DNA of 64,000 nucleotides from Promineifilum sp. (GTDB taxonomy: Bacteria; Chloroflexota; Anaerolineae; Promineifilales; Promineifilaceae): assembly GCA_020634335.1 (NCBI GenBank), contig JACKBY010000003.1:124001-188000 (forward strand), in the 5' to 3' direction. Position 1 is the stretch's first letter. Each line of letters starts with the position of its first letter. The notes under the pieces are model-generated. The model was not told where the DNA came from and did no database searches. It saw nothing but the letters and a program-made list of their open reading frames with translations. This document shows, piece by piece, positions 26,101-33,061 of the stretch. The translations under genes and the position numbers were made by a program.

Positions 26101-26208
26101 GATGGGCGGGAGAAATAGTCCCACTAGAATGAGAGCAAGGACGACGATGAAGCCGGCGATAATCGGCCACGACAGACGCTTGCCCGTACTGGTTTCGTTT
26201 TCTTCCAT
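23119..26208 (-). CDS. Large membrane-anchored glycosidase-like protein with SH3 domain, paralogue 3
   Basis: A 1029-residue protein. An N-terminal anchor (LSWPIIAGFIVVLALILVGLFLPP, ~12-36) leads to a GH18-like region (about 260-560; GYSGVHVDYQGIPGPM, LALTLGTPAP, ADIVHIQMPLDP). A PKD/Ig-like segment and a Pro/Thr linker follow, then an SH3b domain (SPANVRTGPGISYGTIAGG, WYNITLPNGSEGWI). The end is a GH-A-like barrel with EVWNEMNIEREW and CFTELGYLSGEEW. ATG 26208 with GGGAAGGGG upstream is preferred; the ORF continues in frame upstream, including MKGW at 26310. It probably acts on cell-surface glycans. Confidence 0.82.
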   Translation of the reverse strand: MEENETSTGKRLSWPIIAGFIVVLALILVGLFLPPISLGTRLGLGGGQETADATAEATAAIATALPEGVTLTTSDGAAVGVSRVAAAELGTTADGALAAAAAALPAGSVVGDAYVLSFSGDAPTGQIAVPLPGGLDDADIADIDLRGWDGNAWGHVPGLIDADAGQVTAIEGALPQALVLVRTSPNAQPMIGIELAPDATTPDDVTALLDEVSAGALVLDETGSLSGEVAAAPEGAASYLRVTNRGAVTDQAAITAFLNDTAMQDAQISRLVGQAKAEGYSGVHVDYQGIPGPMSAAFTDVVTRLADALHAEGMQLALTLGTPAPIGNGWDTGGQNWAALGHTADIVHIQMPLDPTAYVANGPAERLVAWTVGQIDRSKVNLLLTAGAINRVGDTYTELPSEQALAHLGQLAVAGGAVEVDPGAAVDLVLEGSATPLEWDGDALAYKYTFEQAGQEQTVWFVSEAALVDRLQLAADYNLRGVTVRGLALGSGPAYAAALNSYLGQGDAPQPGGAAIAWTVRDANDSVIASETGSDLDYTWTAAENPGTYVVEADLVLGEATADLGQIEVIVGAPEVAEAPAETPEATATTPATSGAGVQPAAPAPTANLGAPGDATAVVNSPANVRTGPGISYGTIAGGAGAGTVVNLIGRNDQGNWYNITLPNGSEGWILGELVSVNAGFSTVSLPVVEAPPPAAASGGTPASGAAAAPIVAPPPVAAVGNVGNFELGGQAAGMPAGTMQYAGMKWVKKQHKWGPGDTPDAVAGLIAEAHGAGMKILLSIPGQLYPSSIDFEAYTNFLGGVAALGPDAIEVWNEMNIEREWPIGQIDPTSYVNNMLRPAYQKIKASNPNVMVITGAPAPTGFFGGCSGAGCDDAPYVAGMMAAGAGSASDCIGVHYNEGIMPPSATSGDPRGAGGHYTRYFQGMINAYTNAGAGALCFTELGYLSGEEWGSLPAGFLWRAPYNLTVAEHAQYLAEAVRVGVQSGRVRMIIVFNVDFKTFGDDPQAGYAMIRPNGSCPACETLRQAMGG

Positions 26209-26270
26209 GAATCTTAAGCCCCTTCCCGGAAAAATATTTATCTGAGCGTAGTCAGGTTTATCAGGGATGG

Positions 26271-26299
26271 AAAAAAGGCGGCCCCATAACGCAGCCGCC
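26271..26299 (-). terminator. Terminator-like hairpin in the leader of the large glycosidase gene
   Basis: On the minus strand GGCGGC pairs with GCCGCC across an 11-nt loop and is followed by six T residues. It lies between the promoter at 26331-26358 and the start codon at 26208, so it could attenuate that gene. No minus-strand gene lies upstream for it to terminate. Confidence 0.65.
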
Positions 26300-26330
26300 C
26301 ACCCTTTCATATTCCGGTTAAACAGTGTGC

Positions 26331-26358
26331 ATTCTAGCACATGGCGGCCCGTGGGCAA
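26331..26358 (-). promoter_or_regulatory. Putative promoter for the large glycosidase gene
   Basis: On the minus strand TTGCCC (26353-26358) and an extended TGC-TAGAAT (-10 at 26331-26336) are 16 nt apart. Confidence 0.5.
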
Positions 26359-26477
26359 CCCCCCGCGGGCCGCATAGGCGTTTCATAGGGCTTACATTGA
26401 TAAAAGGTTAACCTAAGAAGGGGGCACTTGGCGGCAGAGGCCGGGGTTTTGCGGGAAAATTCGGTTTCCAGGTGCGC

Positions 26478-26505
26478 TTGACAGAGGTAAGGGCGTTGCT
26501 ATACT
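26478..26505 (+). promoter_or_regulatory. Promoter of the SCP2 gene
   Basis: TTGACA (26478-26483) and TATACT (26500-26505), spaced 16 nt, with an upstream TG giving an extended -10. This predicts a leader of about 125 nt before the ATG at 26638. Confidence 0.75.
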
Positions 26506-26637
26506 CATTTTCAAGATAATGTGCGCCACCGGCGACCGTTCATCGTATCTTGTGTCATCGTCGTCGGGGGTTATTCCGTATTCGATACCATGCCCGCTGG
26601 TGGGGGTAGCGAAAATTAAAGGAGAGAAGATTTCAAG

Positions 26638-26958
26638 ATGAGCGTATCCGAACTGTTCAACAGCATGCCGAGCCGTTTCCAGGCCGACAAAGCGGCCGGA
26701 GCCGACATGGGCATCCTCTTCAACCTGAGCGGCGACGACGGCGGCCAGTATTTCGTCAACATCAACGACGGCAAGCTCGACGTGAGCGAGGGCGCGCCCG
26801 CGGCCTCCCCCAACGCCACCGTCAACATGACTGCCGAGGATTTCAAGGCCATGTCTTCCGGCAGCCTCAACCCGATGATGGCCTTCATGACCGGCAAGAT
26901 TAAGGTTGACGGTGATTTGAATTCGGTGATGAAGTTCCAGTCACTGGTCGGCTTCTAG
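26638..26958 (+). CDS. SCP2 sterol-carrier-domain protein
   Basis: A 106-residue single-domain protein. The fold's landmarks are the hydrophobic pocket strands GILFNLSGDDGGQYFVNINDGKLDVSEG, PNATVNMTAEDFKAM and NPMMAFMTGKIKVDGD. Such proteins bind lipids or acyl chains non-enzymatically. AAAGGAGAG just before the ATG is a strong ribosome binding site. It stands alone with its own promoter and terminator. Confidence 0.92.
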   Translation: MSVSELFNSMPSRFQADKAAGADMGILFNLSGDDGGQYFVNINDGKLDVSEGAPAASPNATVNMTAEDFKAMSSGSLNPMMAFMTGKIKVDGDLNSVMKFQSLVGF

Positions 26959-27008
26959 GGCGTGAAGACCGCCGGATGAACGGCAGCGTTCCTCCGGCTA
27001 CAAGACGC

Positions 27009-27040
27009 AACAGGGTGAGGAGAATTCTCCTCACCCTGTT
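27009..27040. terminator. Palindromic bidirectional terminator
   Basis: A 32-nt perfect palindrome centred on GAGAATTCTC ends in GTTTATTTT on the plus strand. It separates the SCP2 gene from the convergent NACHT gene and can serve both. Confidence 0.85.
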
Positions 27041-27059
27041 TATTTTCCCGCCACAACAT

Positions 27060-28868
27060 TCAGGGGCGCTCGTTGAAGTAGTCCAGCAGCAGGGCATGGA
27101 CGAAGGTGTAGCCGCCGCCCACCTTGCGTAGCAGGTTGCGCTCGGCGGCCAGGTTCAGGAAGCCGGCCGCGTCGGCCGGGAAGCTGCCCCGATCATGGAG
27201 AATGGCGCGCAGTCGGCGGTGCTGCAAATAGGCCAGCAGCCCGAACGACAACCCGCTGCCCACGCCCAGGTAAAGGGACAGCCACAGCAGCCAGGCCGCG
27301 GCGGGCACAAGCGCTCCCCGCCCGACAACGGCCGCCACAGCGACGGCCGCCCCCCCCAAGACGAGCACCACGGCCGCCACCATTCCCAGCACCATCAATC
27401 CGTTGCGGCGCGATTGGGCCACGCCCTGGCCCGGCGTCGTGCGCAGCCGCAGCTCACCGCGCAGCAGGGCATTCTCGATCATCGTCAGCGTGGCCCCGGC
27501 CACGGGCAGCAGCGCCAACCAGGGCGTATTCGTCCAGCGGTCGAGCCAGGCCGCCAACGCGCCCAGACCCAGCCCCACAAGCGCCCCGATGCCGAAGCCC
27601 AGCGCCGCCCACGGCCATGACCAGCCGAGCGACTCGACGGTCTCGATGCGGCCGAAGGGCAGTCGCCCGCGCAGCAGGAAGCGCCCACTGAGCGTCGGGA
27701 CGGCCGCGGCCAACAGGCCGATGAGCAGCAGCGCACCGGCCGCCCCCCAGCGGCCAAACAGCAGCAAGATGAAGACCGGCGGCAGCGCCGCGGCGGCTAA
27801 CAAGCCGAAGACCATCCAACGCGAGCTGCGGGCGAAGCGCCGGCCGGCGTCGGCCGGCAGCCACGACGGCTGCATGTCCTCCAAAAAGAAGGTCGGCTTG
27901 AGCGCCCGCGTCATCTGCTTTGCCAGCCACGATAACCAGCTGATAGTGTCGCTGGGCGAGTAACTCATGTTCTTGCCCCGGTAGCGGGCCATGCGCTCGA
28001 CGTAGACATCAAAGAGGTGGCTGCGGCTGAGCAAGCCGTCGCCCAGGGCGGCCGAGCCGCTCTCCGGCGGCCGGTTGGCGGCCAGGGTCATGATCGACAG
28101 CATCAGCGGCGTCTGGGCCAGCTCACGCAGGGTGCGGTCGGCGGCCAGCGAGGCGCGCAGCCCGTCGAGCTTCTTGCCCCGCCGTGCCAGATAGGTGTCG
28201 ATCTGCTCCGGCGACAGCGGTTGCAGGATGATGGCCTTATCCATGTGCAAGCGGGTCGCCAGGGCCTGATAGTCGCGGTTGCGAGCCGTCACCAGCAGCG
28301 CGACATTGGGGTGGCGGGCGCGAAACTCGTTGATGGCTTCGGCGCAGGCCGGGCGGTGGGCCGGGTCGACCTCGTCGAGACCGTCGAGCAGGGGAATGAA
28401 CTGCCCGGCGTCGATCCACCGCTCGCCCAGCTTGCGGGGCACTTCGTAGTTGTTGGCGAGTTGCTCCACCAGCCATTGGGTCAGGCTGCGGCCGTTGGTA
28501 TAGGCGGCCAGACTGAACACGGCCGGCATGGGGCACGTCTCGTCGGCCTCGGCCGCGGCCATCAGGTGGCTGACAAGTTGCAGCAGCATGGTTGTTTTGC
28601 CCGCGCCCGGCTCGCCCAGAACCAGCAACACGCGCCCGGCGGCGGCGAAGACGTCTTCGATCTTTGTGCCCACCGGTAGCAGCAAATCGTACTCCGGGGC
28701 CTGTTGCCAGCTGGGTACGCCGCTGTTGCCCAGCGCCGCCGGTCGGTGGGCGAAGCCGAGATCGATGATCTGGCCGCCGTGGAGCGACTCTTCGAGGACG
28801 CCTTCCAGCCAGACGCTGCGCACCCGGCGCAACATGACCGCTCGATTGTGACGCTCCTGCTCGTTCAT
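27060..28868 (-). CDS. NACHT-type STAND ATPase with C-terminal membrane domain
   Basis: A 602-residue protein. Residues ~1-75 are a short N-terminal region; the NACHT NTPase follows with Walker A LGEPGAGKTT (84-93), the acidic Walker B LLDGLDEVD (160-168) and sensor LLVTARNRDY. After a winged-helix-like stretch, about eight hydrophobic segments (from ~345) form a membrane domain, and the protein ends with YTFVHALLLDYFNERP. NACHT proteins act as signalling switches, some in phage defence. No partner effector gene is adjacent, so the function is open. Confidence 0.85.
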   Translation of the reverse strand: MNEQERHNRAVMLRRVRSVWLEGVLEESLHGGQIIDLGFAHRPAALGNSGVPSWQQAPEYDLLLPVGTKIEDVFAAAGRVLLVLGEPGAGKTTMLLQLVSHLMAAAEADETCPMPAVFSLAAYTNGRSLTQWLVEQLANNYEVPRKLGERWIDAGQFIPLLDGLDEVDPAHRPACAEAINEFRARHPNVALLVTARNRDYQALATRLHMDKAIILQPLSPEQIDTYLARRGKKLDGLRASLAADRTLRELAQTPLMLSIMTLAANRPPESGSAALGDGLLSRSHLFDVYVERMARYRGKNMSYSPSDTISWLSWLAKQMTRALKPTFFLEDMQPSWLPADAGRRFARSSRWMVFGLLAAAALPPVFILLLFGRWGAAGALLLIGLLAAAVPTLSGRFLLRGRLPFGRIETVESLGWSWPWAALGFGIGALVGLGLGALAAWLDRWTNTPWLALLPVAGATLTMIENALLRGELRLRTTPGQGVAQSRRNGLMVLGMVAAVVLVLGGAAVAVAAVVGRGALVPAAAWLLWLSLYLGVGSGLSFGLLAYLQHRRLRAILHDRGSFPADAAGFLNLAAERNLLRKVGGGYTFVHALLLDYFNERP

Positions 28869-28952
28869 TCTGCCTGTCCGCCAGTATTTATTGAGTTGAG
28901 TGTCCGCGAGGGCGACGGAACAAGGTCATTATACCCGCAGTGCGACCGGGGT

Positions 28953-28958
28953 TATAAT
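28953..28958 (+). promoter_or_regulatory. TATAAT box upstream of the methyltransferase
   Basis: A consensus -10 overlaps the ATG at 28957, which rules that ATG out as the start if the promoter is used and favours 28984 or 29002. Confidence 0.55.
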
Positions 28959-29001
28959 GAATTTGGCGATAAAACGGGACCCAATGAGGCGGATTTCACA
29001 G

Positions 29002-29871
29002 ATGAACACCGATCCAGACAATCTTAACCGTGCTCTATGGCGCATTTACAATCGTCCTGACCCGGCGCTGTGGCAGGGCGGCGGCAATCTGCCCTGGAAC
29101 GACCCCGACTTTTCGGCGCGGATGTTGCGCGAGCATCTGGACGAGTCGCATGGGGCGGCCACGCGACAGGCGGCCGAGCGCGCGGCGCAACTCGACTGGC
29201 TGTGGACGCGACTGGCGCTGGGGCCGGGCCACCGGCTGCTCGACATGACTTGCGGCCCCGGCCTCTATGCCGTGGCTCTGGCCGAGCGTGGGCTGCGCGT
29301 CACCGGCGTCGACTTCAGCCCGGCGTCTGTCGCTTATGCCCGACGGTTGGCCGGGGAACGGGGTGTGGCCGAGCGCTGTGAATTCATCGAGGGTGACGTG
29401 CGCGATTACCAGCCGGAGCCGGAAGCCTATGACGCGACACTGTTCCTCTACGGCCAACTGGCCGTTTTTCCGCGGGACGAGGCCGCGACGCTGCTGCGCA
29501 AGGTGGCCTCGTCGCTGCGACCCGGCGGTCGCCTGGCCGTGGAACTGCTCGACCCGGCGCGGGTGGACAAAAAGGATAGCTCGTGGTGGTTCACCGACGA
29601 CGCGGGGCTATGGGGCGAGCGGCCGTTTCTGCATCTGGGCGAGCGGCGCTGGGACGCGGCCGAGCGGGCGTCGGTCGAGCGCTACACCATCCTGCACCTG
29701 GAGACGGGGCTCGTGGACGAGATCGTGCTGTGCGACCAGGCCTACGAAGTCGAAGAGATGACGGCCATGATGCGGGCCGCCGGATTCAGCAACGTGACAA
29801 GTTATCCGACTTGGGACGGACTGCCGTTGTATGACGCGGCCGAGTGGGTGAGCTATGTGGCGGAAAAATAG
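29002..29871 (+). CDS. Class I SAM-dependent methyltransferase
   Basis: A 289-residue protein. Motif I LLDMTCGPGLYAVALAERG (about residues 77-95), motif II VTGVDFSP and a motif-IV region DATLFLYGQLAVF are clear. The C-terminal part (DKKDSSWWFTDDAGLWGERPFLHLGE) resembles small-molecule methyltransferases of the Methyltransf_25 type. The start is uncertain: ATG codons at 28957, 28984 and 29002 share the frame, and the region holds a dispersed-repeat sequence. The substrate is unknown. Confidence 0.85.
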   Translation: MNTDPDNLNRALWRIYNRPDPALWQGGGNLPWNDPDFSARMLREHLDESHGAATRQAAERAAQLDWLWTRLALGPGHRLLDMTCGPGLYAVALAERGLRVTGVDFSPASVAYARRLAGERGVAERCEFIEGDVRDYQPEPEAYDATLFLYGQLAVFPRDEAATLLRKVASSLRPGGRLAVELLDPARVDKKDSSWWFTDDAGLWGERPFLHLGERRWDAAERASVERYTILHLETGLVDEIVLCDQAYEVEEMTAMMRAAGFSNVTSYPTWDGLPLYDAAEWVSYVAEK

Positions 29872-29881
29872 AGCGCTTTTG

Positions 29882-29965
29882 TCACGCTTGCCCCGCCCGC
29901 TCTAGAAAGGACGAGAGGGTTTCCTGGCGAATTCGACCGGCCAGGACGAGAAAATCGGCGTTCAT
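29882..29965 (-). CDS. Mini-ORF translationally coupled to the nucleotidyltransferase
   Basis: Its ATG overlaps the nucleotidyltransferase stop (ATGA). It encodes 27 residues (MNADFLVLAGRIRQETLSSF and seven more) and then stops. MNT genes are often followed by an overlapping HEPN or substrate-binding partner gene, so this may be the stub of such a partner. It is too short to assign a fold. Confidence 0.35.
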   Translation of the reverse strand: MNADFLVLAGRIRQETLSSFLERAGQA

Positions 29966-30342
29966 ACATCGATCCCATCTCGCTCGATTGTTTCCAGAAG
30001 GGAAGCCGTGCATGTGTTGACGTCGACGAGGTTGACCAGCGGCGCGTCACTGATGTCCATCACGGCGCCTAAAGCCCGAAACGTGTCGGCCGGTGAGATG
30101 CCCCAAGCGGCGATATCGACGTCGGACCAGCGCGTAAAGCTGCGCTCCTGGTCGGCGAGCGAGCCGAAAACGACGACGCGGGTGGCGTCAAATCGCTCTC
30201 TGAGCAAGCCGGCAGCGACACACGCCAGGCGCCATGTTTCCGCCCGTCGTGCGACCTCGGCTTCGCGATCTTGCTCACGCAAACGTTGCGCACTGCGACG
30301 GCAGACGGCCAGATCGTCAGGAGTGATGCTTAAATCGGTCAT
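29962..30342 (-). CDS. MNT-type nucleotidyltransferase-fold protein
   Basis: A 126-residue protein. VVVFGSLADQERSFTRWSDVDIAAWG contains the GS...DxD catalytic signature of the minimal nucleotidyltransferase family (about residues 65-90). A helical region of ~60 residues precedes it. Members are often antitoxins that AMPylate a HEPN RNase; no full HEPN gene is present here, only a 27-codon coupled ORF. It is divergent from the ccm operon. Confidence 0.8.
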   Translation of the reverse strand: MTDLSITPDDLAVCRRSAQRLREQDREAEVARRAETWRLACVAAGLLRERFDATRVVVFGSLADQERSFTRWSDVDIAAWGISPADTFRALGAVMDISDAPLVNLVDVNTCTASLLETIERDGIDV

Positions 30343-30391
30343 TGATCGTTCCCATCTGAATTGCAGCATGGAATGTGCGCCTTGTTCTAAC

Positions 30392-30419
30392 TTGTCCACC
30401 CCCAGCATTCGCCTACAAT
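30392..30419 (+). promoter_or_regulatory. Promoter of the ccm operon
   Basis: TTGTCC (30392-30397) and TACAAT (30414-30419) with a 16-nt spacer. The ATG at 30428 starts 8 nt after the -10, so the message is probably leaderless or nearly so. Confidence 0.6.
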
Positions 30420-30427
30420 CCATCCCC

Positions 30428-31129
30428 ATGATCCGTCTCAATGCAGTCGTCAAGCAGTATGGCCTCAATCCTGTGTTACGTGGCGTCGATCTGGCGGTCG
30501 AGCAAGGGGAGTTCGTCACCCTGGTGGGGCCGAATGGGGCCGGCAAGAGCACGCTGCTGAGCATCATTGCCACACTCCTGCGACCGTCGTCGGGTGAGGT
30601 GACTGTCGGCGGTTGGCGGCTGCCGGAACAAGCCGCACGCGTCCGCCGCCACATCGGCTTGGTGTCCCACCACTCCCTGCTCTACCGTGACCTGACGGCG
30701 GCCGAGAACCTGGCCTTCTTCGCCCGCCTCTATCGACTGGACGACGCCGATGACCGGGTGGCCGGCGCGCTGCGCCAGGTCGGGCTTCTGGCCCGCCAGC
30801 GCGACCCCGTGGGCACGTTCTCGCGCGGCATGATCCAGCGCCTGACCATTGCCCGCGCCACGCTCCACGAGCCGGACGTGCTGCTGCTCGATGAGCCTTA
30901 TACGGGGCTGGATCAGGAAGCGACGGCGCTGCTCGACGACCTGCTGCGCGCCGAGACGGCCCGCGGGCGCACGATTCTGATGATTACCCATGATCTGGCC
31001 CATGGTCTGGGGTTGGCCGACCGCCTGGCCATCCTTTACGGTGGCCGCATCGCCCGCGAAACCAAACGAGACGACATCAACCCGGCGGCCGTGTACGATC
31101 TCTATACCGACGTGACGATGGGCGAATGA
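30428..31129 (+). CDS. ccmA: Haem exporter ATPase, CcmA-like
   Basis: A 233-residue ABC ATPase. Walker A LVGPNGAGKST (about residues 36-46), signature FSRGMIQRLTIAR (variant of LSGGQ), Walker B VLLLDEPYTGLD and H-loop MITHD. With CcmB and CcmC it forms the CcmABC complex of cytochrome c maturation system I. Assignment rests mainly on the order ccmA-ccmB-ccmC. The open frame continues far upstream, but ATG 30428 follows the promoter and gives the normal length. Confidence 0.9.
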   Translation: MIRLNAVVKQYGLNPVLRGVDLAVEQGEFVTLVGPNGAGKSTLLSIIATLLRPSSGEVTVGGWRLPEQAARVRRHIGLVSHHSLLYRDLTAAENLAFFARLYRLDDADDRVAGALRQVGLLARQRDPVGTFSRGMIQRLTIARATLHEPDVLLLDEPYTGLDQEATALLDDLLRAETARGRTILMITHDLAHGLGLADRLAILYGGRIARETKRDDINPAAVYDLYTDVTMGE

Positions 31130-31265
31130 TATCCGTATGAAGAGGAATAATCCGCCGATCAAGCCGATGAAGCAGATTGAAGAAACGTATCTTTATTATC
31201 TGCGGAATCTGCCTAATGCAGATAAAAACCTTCATCCGTTCCTCGTCCGGCTTAATCTTTAGACT

Positions 31266-31967
31266 ATGAACGAATTTTGGGCGGCCGTCTGGGCCGTGGT
31301 CTGGAAAGACCTGCAAATCGAAGGACGAACGCGCCAGACCGTAAGCGTCATGGTGATGTTCTCGCTGGCGACGATCATCATGTTCAACTTCGCGCTGGGC
31401 ATGGCCGTCAATGTCAACCTGAGCGCCGGGCGAGACGTGGCCCCGGCCCTGTTCTGGGCCATCGTCCTGCTGGCGGCCATCCTGGGCCTCAACCGCTCGC
31501 TGGCTCTCGACCGCGAAAATCAGGTCTTCGATGCCCTGCTCATCGCCCCTATCCCTCGCACCGCCCTCTATGTGGGCAAGGTGATCAGCGTCACTCTCTT
31601 TACCCTGCTGCTGGACGCAATTCTGGTTGTCCTGTTCACCGTCTTTTTCAATCAGCCGTTCTATCTGCCGGTAGTGCTATTGGTGGTGGTGCTGGGCACG
31701 GTCGGCTACGTCATCGTCGGCGTACTCATCACCTCCATGACCATCCAGAGCCGCACCCGCGAAGTGTTGCTGCCGGTGCTGCTGCTGCCGGTGTCGCTGC
31801 CGCTGGTGCTGCCGGCGGCCATGGCGACGGCCACCTACATCGCCTCGGCCATGAGCGGCGAGGCCTCCTGGGCCTTGGTGCAAGCGCCGGTCTTGCTGGT
31901 CATCGCCTATGACCTGCTCATGCTCGGTGTCGGTTTATTTGCATACCAATTTGTGGTAGAGTCATAG
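31266..31967 (+). CDS. ccmB: Haem exporter permease, CcmB
   Basis: A 233-residue protein with six hydrophobic segments (VSVMVMFSLATIIMFNFALG; VAPALFWAIVLLAAILGL; VISVTLFTLLLDAILVVLF; VVLLVVVLGTVGYVIVGVLI; LLPVLLLPVSLPLVLPAAM; VQAPVLLVIAYDLLMLGVG). The loop LGLNRSLALDRENQVFDALLIAP and the MTIQSRTREVLLP turn are CcmB hallmarks. It is the membrane partner of CcmA. A 136-bp gap with repeat-like sequence separates it from ccmA. Confidence 0.92.
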   Translation: MNEFWAAVWAVVWKDLQIEGRTRQTVSVMVMFSLATIIMFNFALGMAVNVNLSAGRDVAPALFWAIVLLAAILGLNRSLALDRENQVFDALLIAPIPRTALYVGKVISVTLFTLLLDAILVVLFTVFFNQPFYLPVVLLVVVLGTVGYVIVGVLITSMTIQSRTREVLLPVLLLPVSLPLVLPAAMATATYIASAMSGEASWALVQAPVLLVIAYDLLMLGVGLFAYQFVVES

Positions 31968-31969
31968 AG

Positions 31970-32000
31970 AATTACGAATTACGAATTACGAATTACGAAT
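31970..32000 (+). repeat. Tandem repeat of AATTACG (4.4 copies)
   Basis: Four exact 7-mers plus AAT lie immediately after the ccmB stop, in the gap before ccmC. Confidence 0.9.
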
Positions 32001-32066
32001 GAAGAGCGTGACTGGGCCCAATAGTTCGTTGGCTCGTCCGTCAAATTTGCGTGGAGCGTATGTCAG

Positions 32067-33053
32067 ATGTCTACCCTAACATTGTCCAACCCGCGGCTTG
32101 ATCGCGCGATTCGCGTCATGAATGTCCTGGCGGTGATCGGCATGGTCATCGCCATCGGTGCCAACTTCTTCTTTGCGCCCACCGAAAACACCATGGGCAA
32201 CGTGCAGCGCCTGTTCTACTTCCACGTCGGCGCGGCCTGGGTTGGTGCGGTGGTGTTTGGCGTGGCCCTGGTGTGTGGCCTGCTCTACCTGCGGCGCGCC
32301 AATCGTCTGTACGATGTGCTCTCGATGGCGTCCATCGAGGTGGGGTTGGTCTTCCTGACCATGACCATCGTCGGCGGCTCGTTCTGGGGCAAGCCGGCCT
32401 GGAACACGTGGTGGATCTGGAGCCCGCGCCTGACGCTGATCACCGTGGCCTGGCTGGTCTATGCCGCCTACTTTATGCTGCGCGGGGCCATCGAAGACCC
32501 CCACAAGCGCGCCCGCTATGCCGCCATCTATGCCATCATTTCCTTCGCCACCATCATCCTGACCTACCTCAGCATCCGCATTTTCCGCGACATTCATCCG
32601 GTCGTGGTCGGCGGCACGACCGAAGCCGCCGCCGGTGCGTCCCAGGGCTTGCAGGAGTTCAGCGGCCTCGACTCGGCCAAGATGGGCATCACCCTGCTCA
32701 TCAACGTCATCGCCTTTTCGCTGCTGGGCACGGCCTGGATCCTCATTCGCATCCGCCTGCAAAACCTGATCGACTATGCCGACACGTTGAAGGCCCGCGC
32801 GTCGGCCTACCTGAGCGGCCGCCCCCTCAGCGGCCCGGCGATGATCAACGGCCTTGTGCTCACCCTGCCCCTGTTCCAGCCGCAGATCGAGAATCCCAAC
32901 AGCTTTAACCAGTATCTCATTGGCGGCTACACCATCATGTCGGGCCTGTGCCTGTTCTACATGCTCTACCTCTATGTCCGCCAGCGCAATCTGCAGAAAG
33001 ACATCGCTCTGCTGGCGCAATTGTTACAGGAAGATAAACGACCGCGGCGCTAG
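32067..33053 (+). CDS. ccmC: Cytochrome c maturation protein CcmC-like
   Basis: A 328-residue protein. At least six membrane helices surround the Trp-rich haem-handling loop WNTWWIWSPRLTLITV (about residues 112-127). Family members have WD at the end of the WWD motif; here it reads WS, so the Asp is Ser. His residues in LFYFHVGAAWVG and FRDIHPVV match the external haem ligands. The protein is ~80 residues longer than E. coli CcmC, with an extra C-terminal region containing a further helix (YTIMSGLCLFYMLYLYV). Confidence 0.88.
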   Translation: MSTLTLSNPRLDRAIRVMNVLAVIGMVIAIGANFFFAPTENTMGNVQRLFYFHVGAAWVGAVVFGVALVCGLLYLRRANRLYDVLSMASIEVGLVFLTMTIVGGSFWGKPAWNTWWIWSPRLTLITVAWLVYAAYFMLRGAIEDPHKRARYAAIYAIISFATIILTYLSIRIFRDIHPVVVGGTTEAAAGASQGLQEFSGLDSAKMGITLLINVIAFSLLGTAWILIRIRLQNLIDYADTLKARASAYLSGRPLSGPAMINGLVLTLPLFQPQIENPNSFNQYLIGGYTIMSGLCLFYMLYLYVRQRNLQKDIALLAQLLQEDKRPRR

Positions 33054-33061
33054 CCCGGCGC

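Larger units (their letters stand above)
26209..26637. other. Divergent intergenic region with two promoters and a terminator-like leader hairpin
   Basis: There is no gene in this 429-bp stretch. It contains a minus-strand promoter (26331-26358) and a terminator-like hairpin (26271-26299) in front of the large glycosidase gene, a plus-strand promoter (26478-26505) for the SCP2 gene, and a GC hairpin CGGCCCG/CGGGCCG near 26345-26373. Confidence 0.6.

Noticed and set aside
24793..26118. Plus-strand ORF of 441 codons inside the large glycosidase gene
   Set aside because: It is a composition shadow without recognisable domains; the minus-strand gene has an anchor, SH3 and barrel motifs.
26310..26310. 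MKGW as the true start of the large glycosidase-like gene
   Set aside because: It has no good ribosome binding site and would put a terminator-like hairpin inside the coding region; ATG 26208 has a purine-rich site and directly precedes the membrane anchor.
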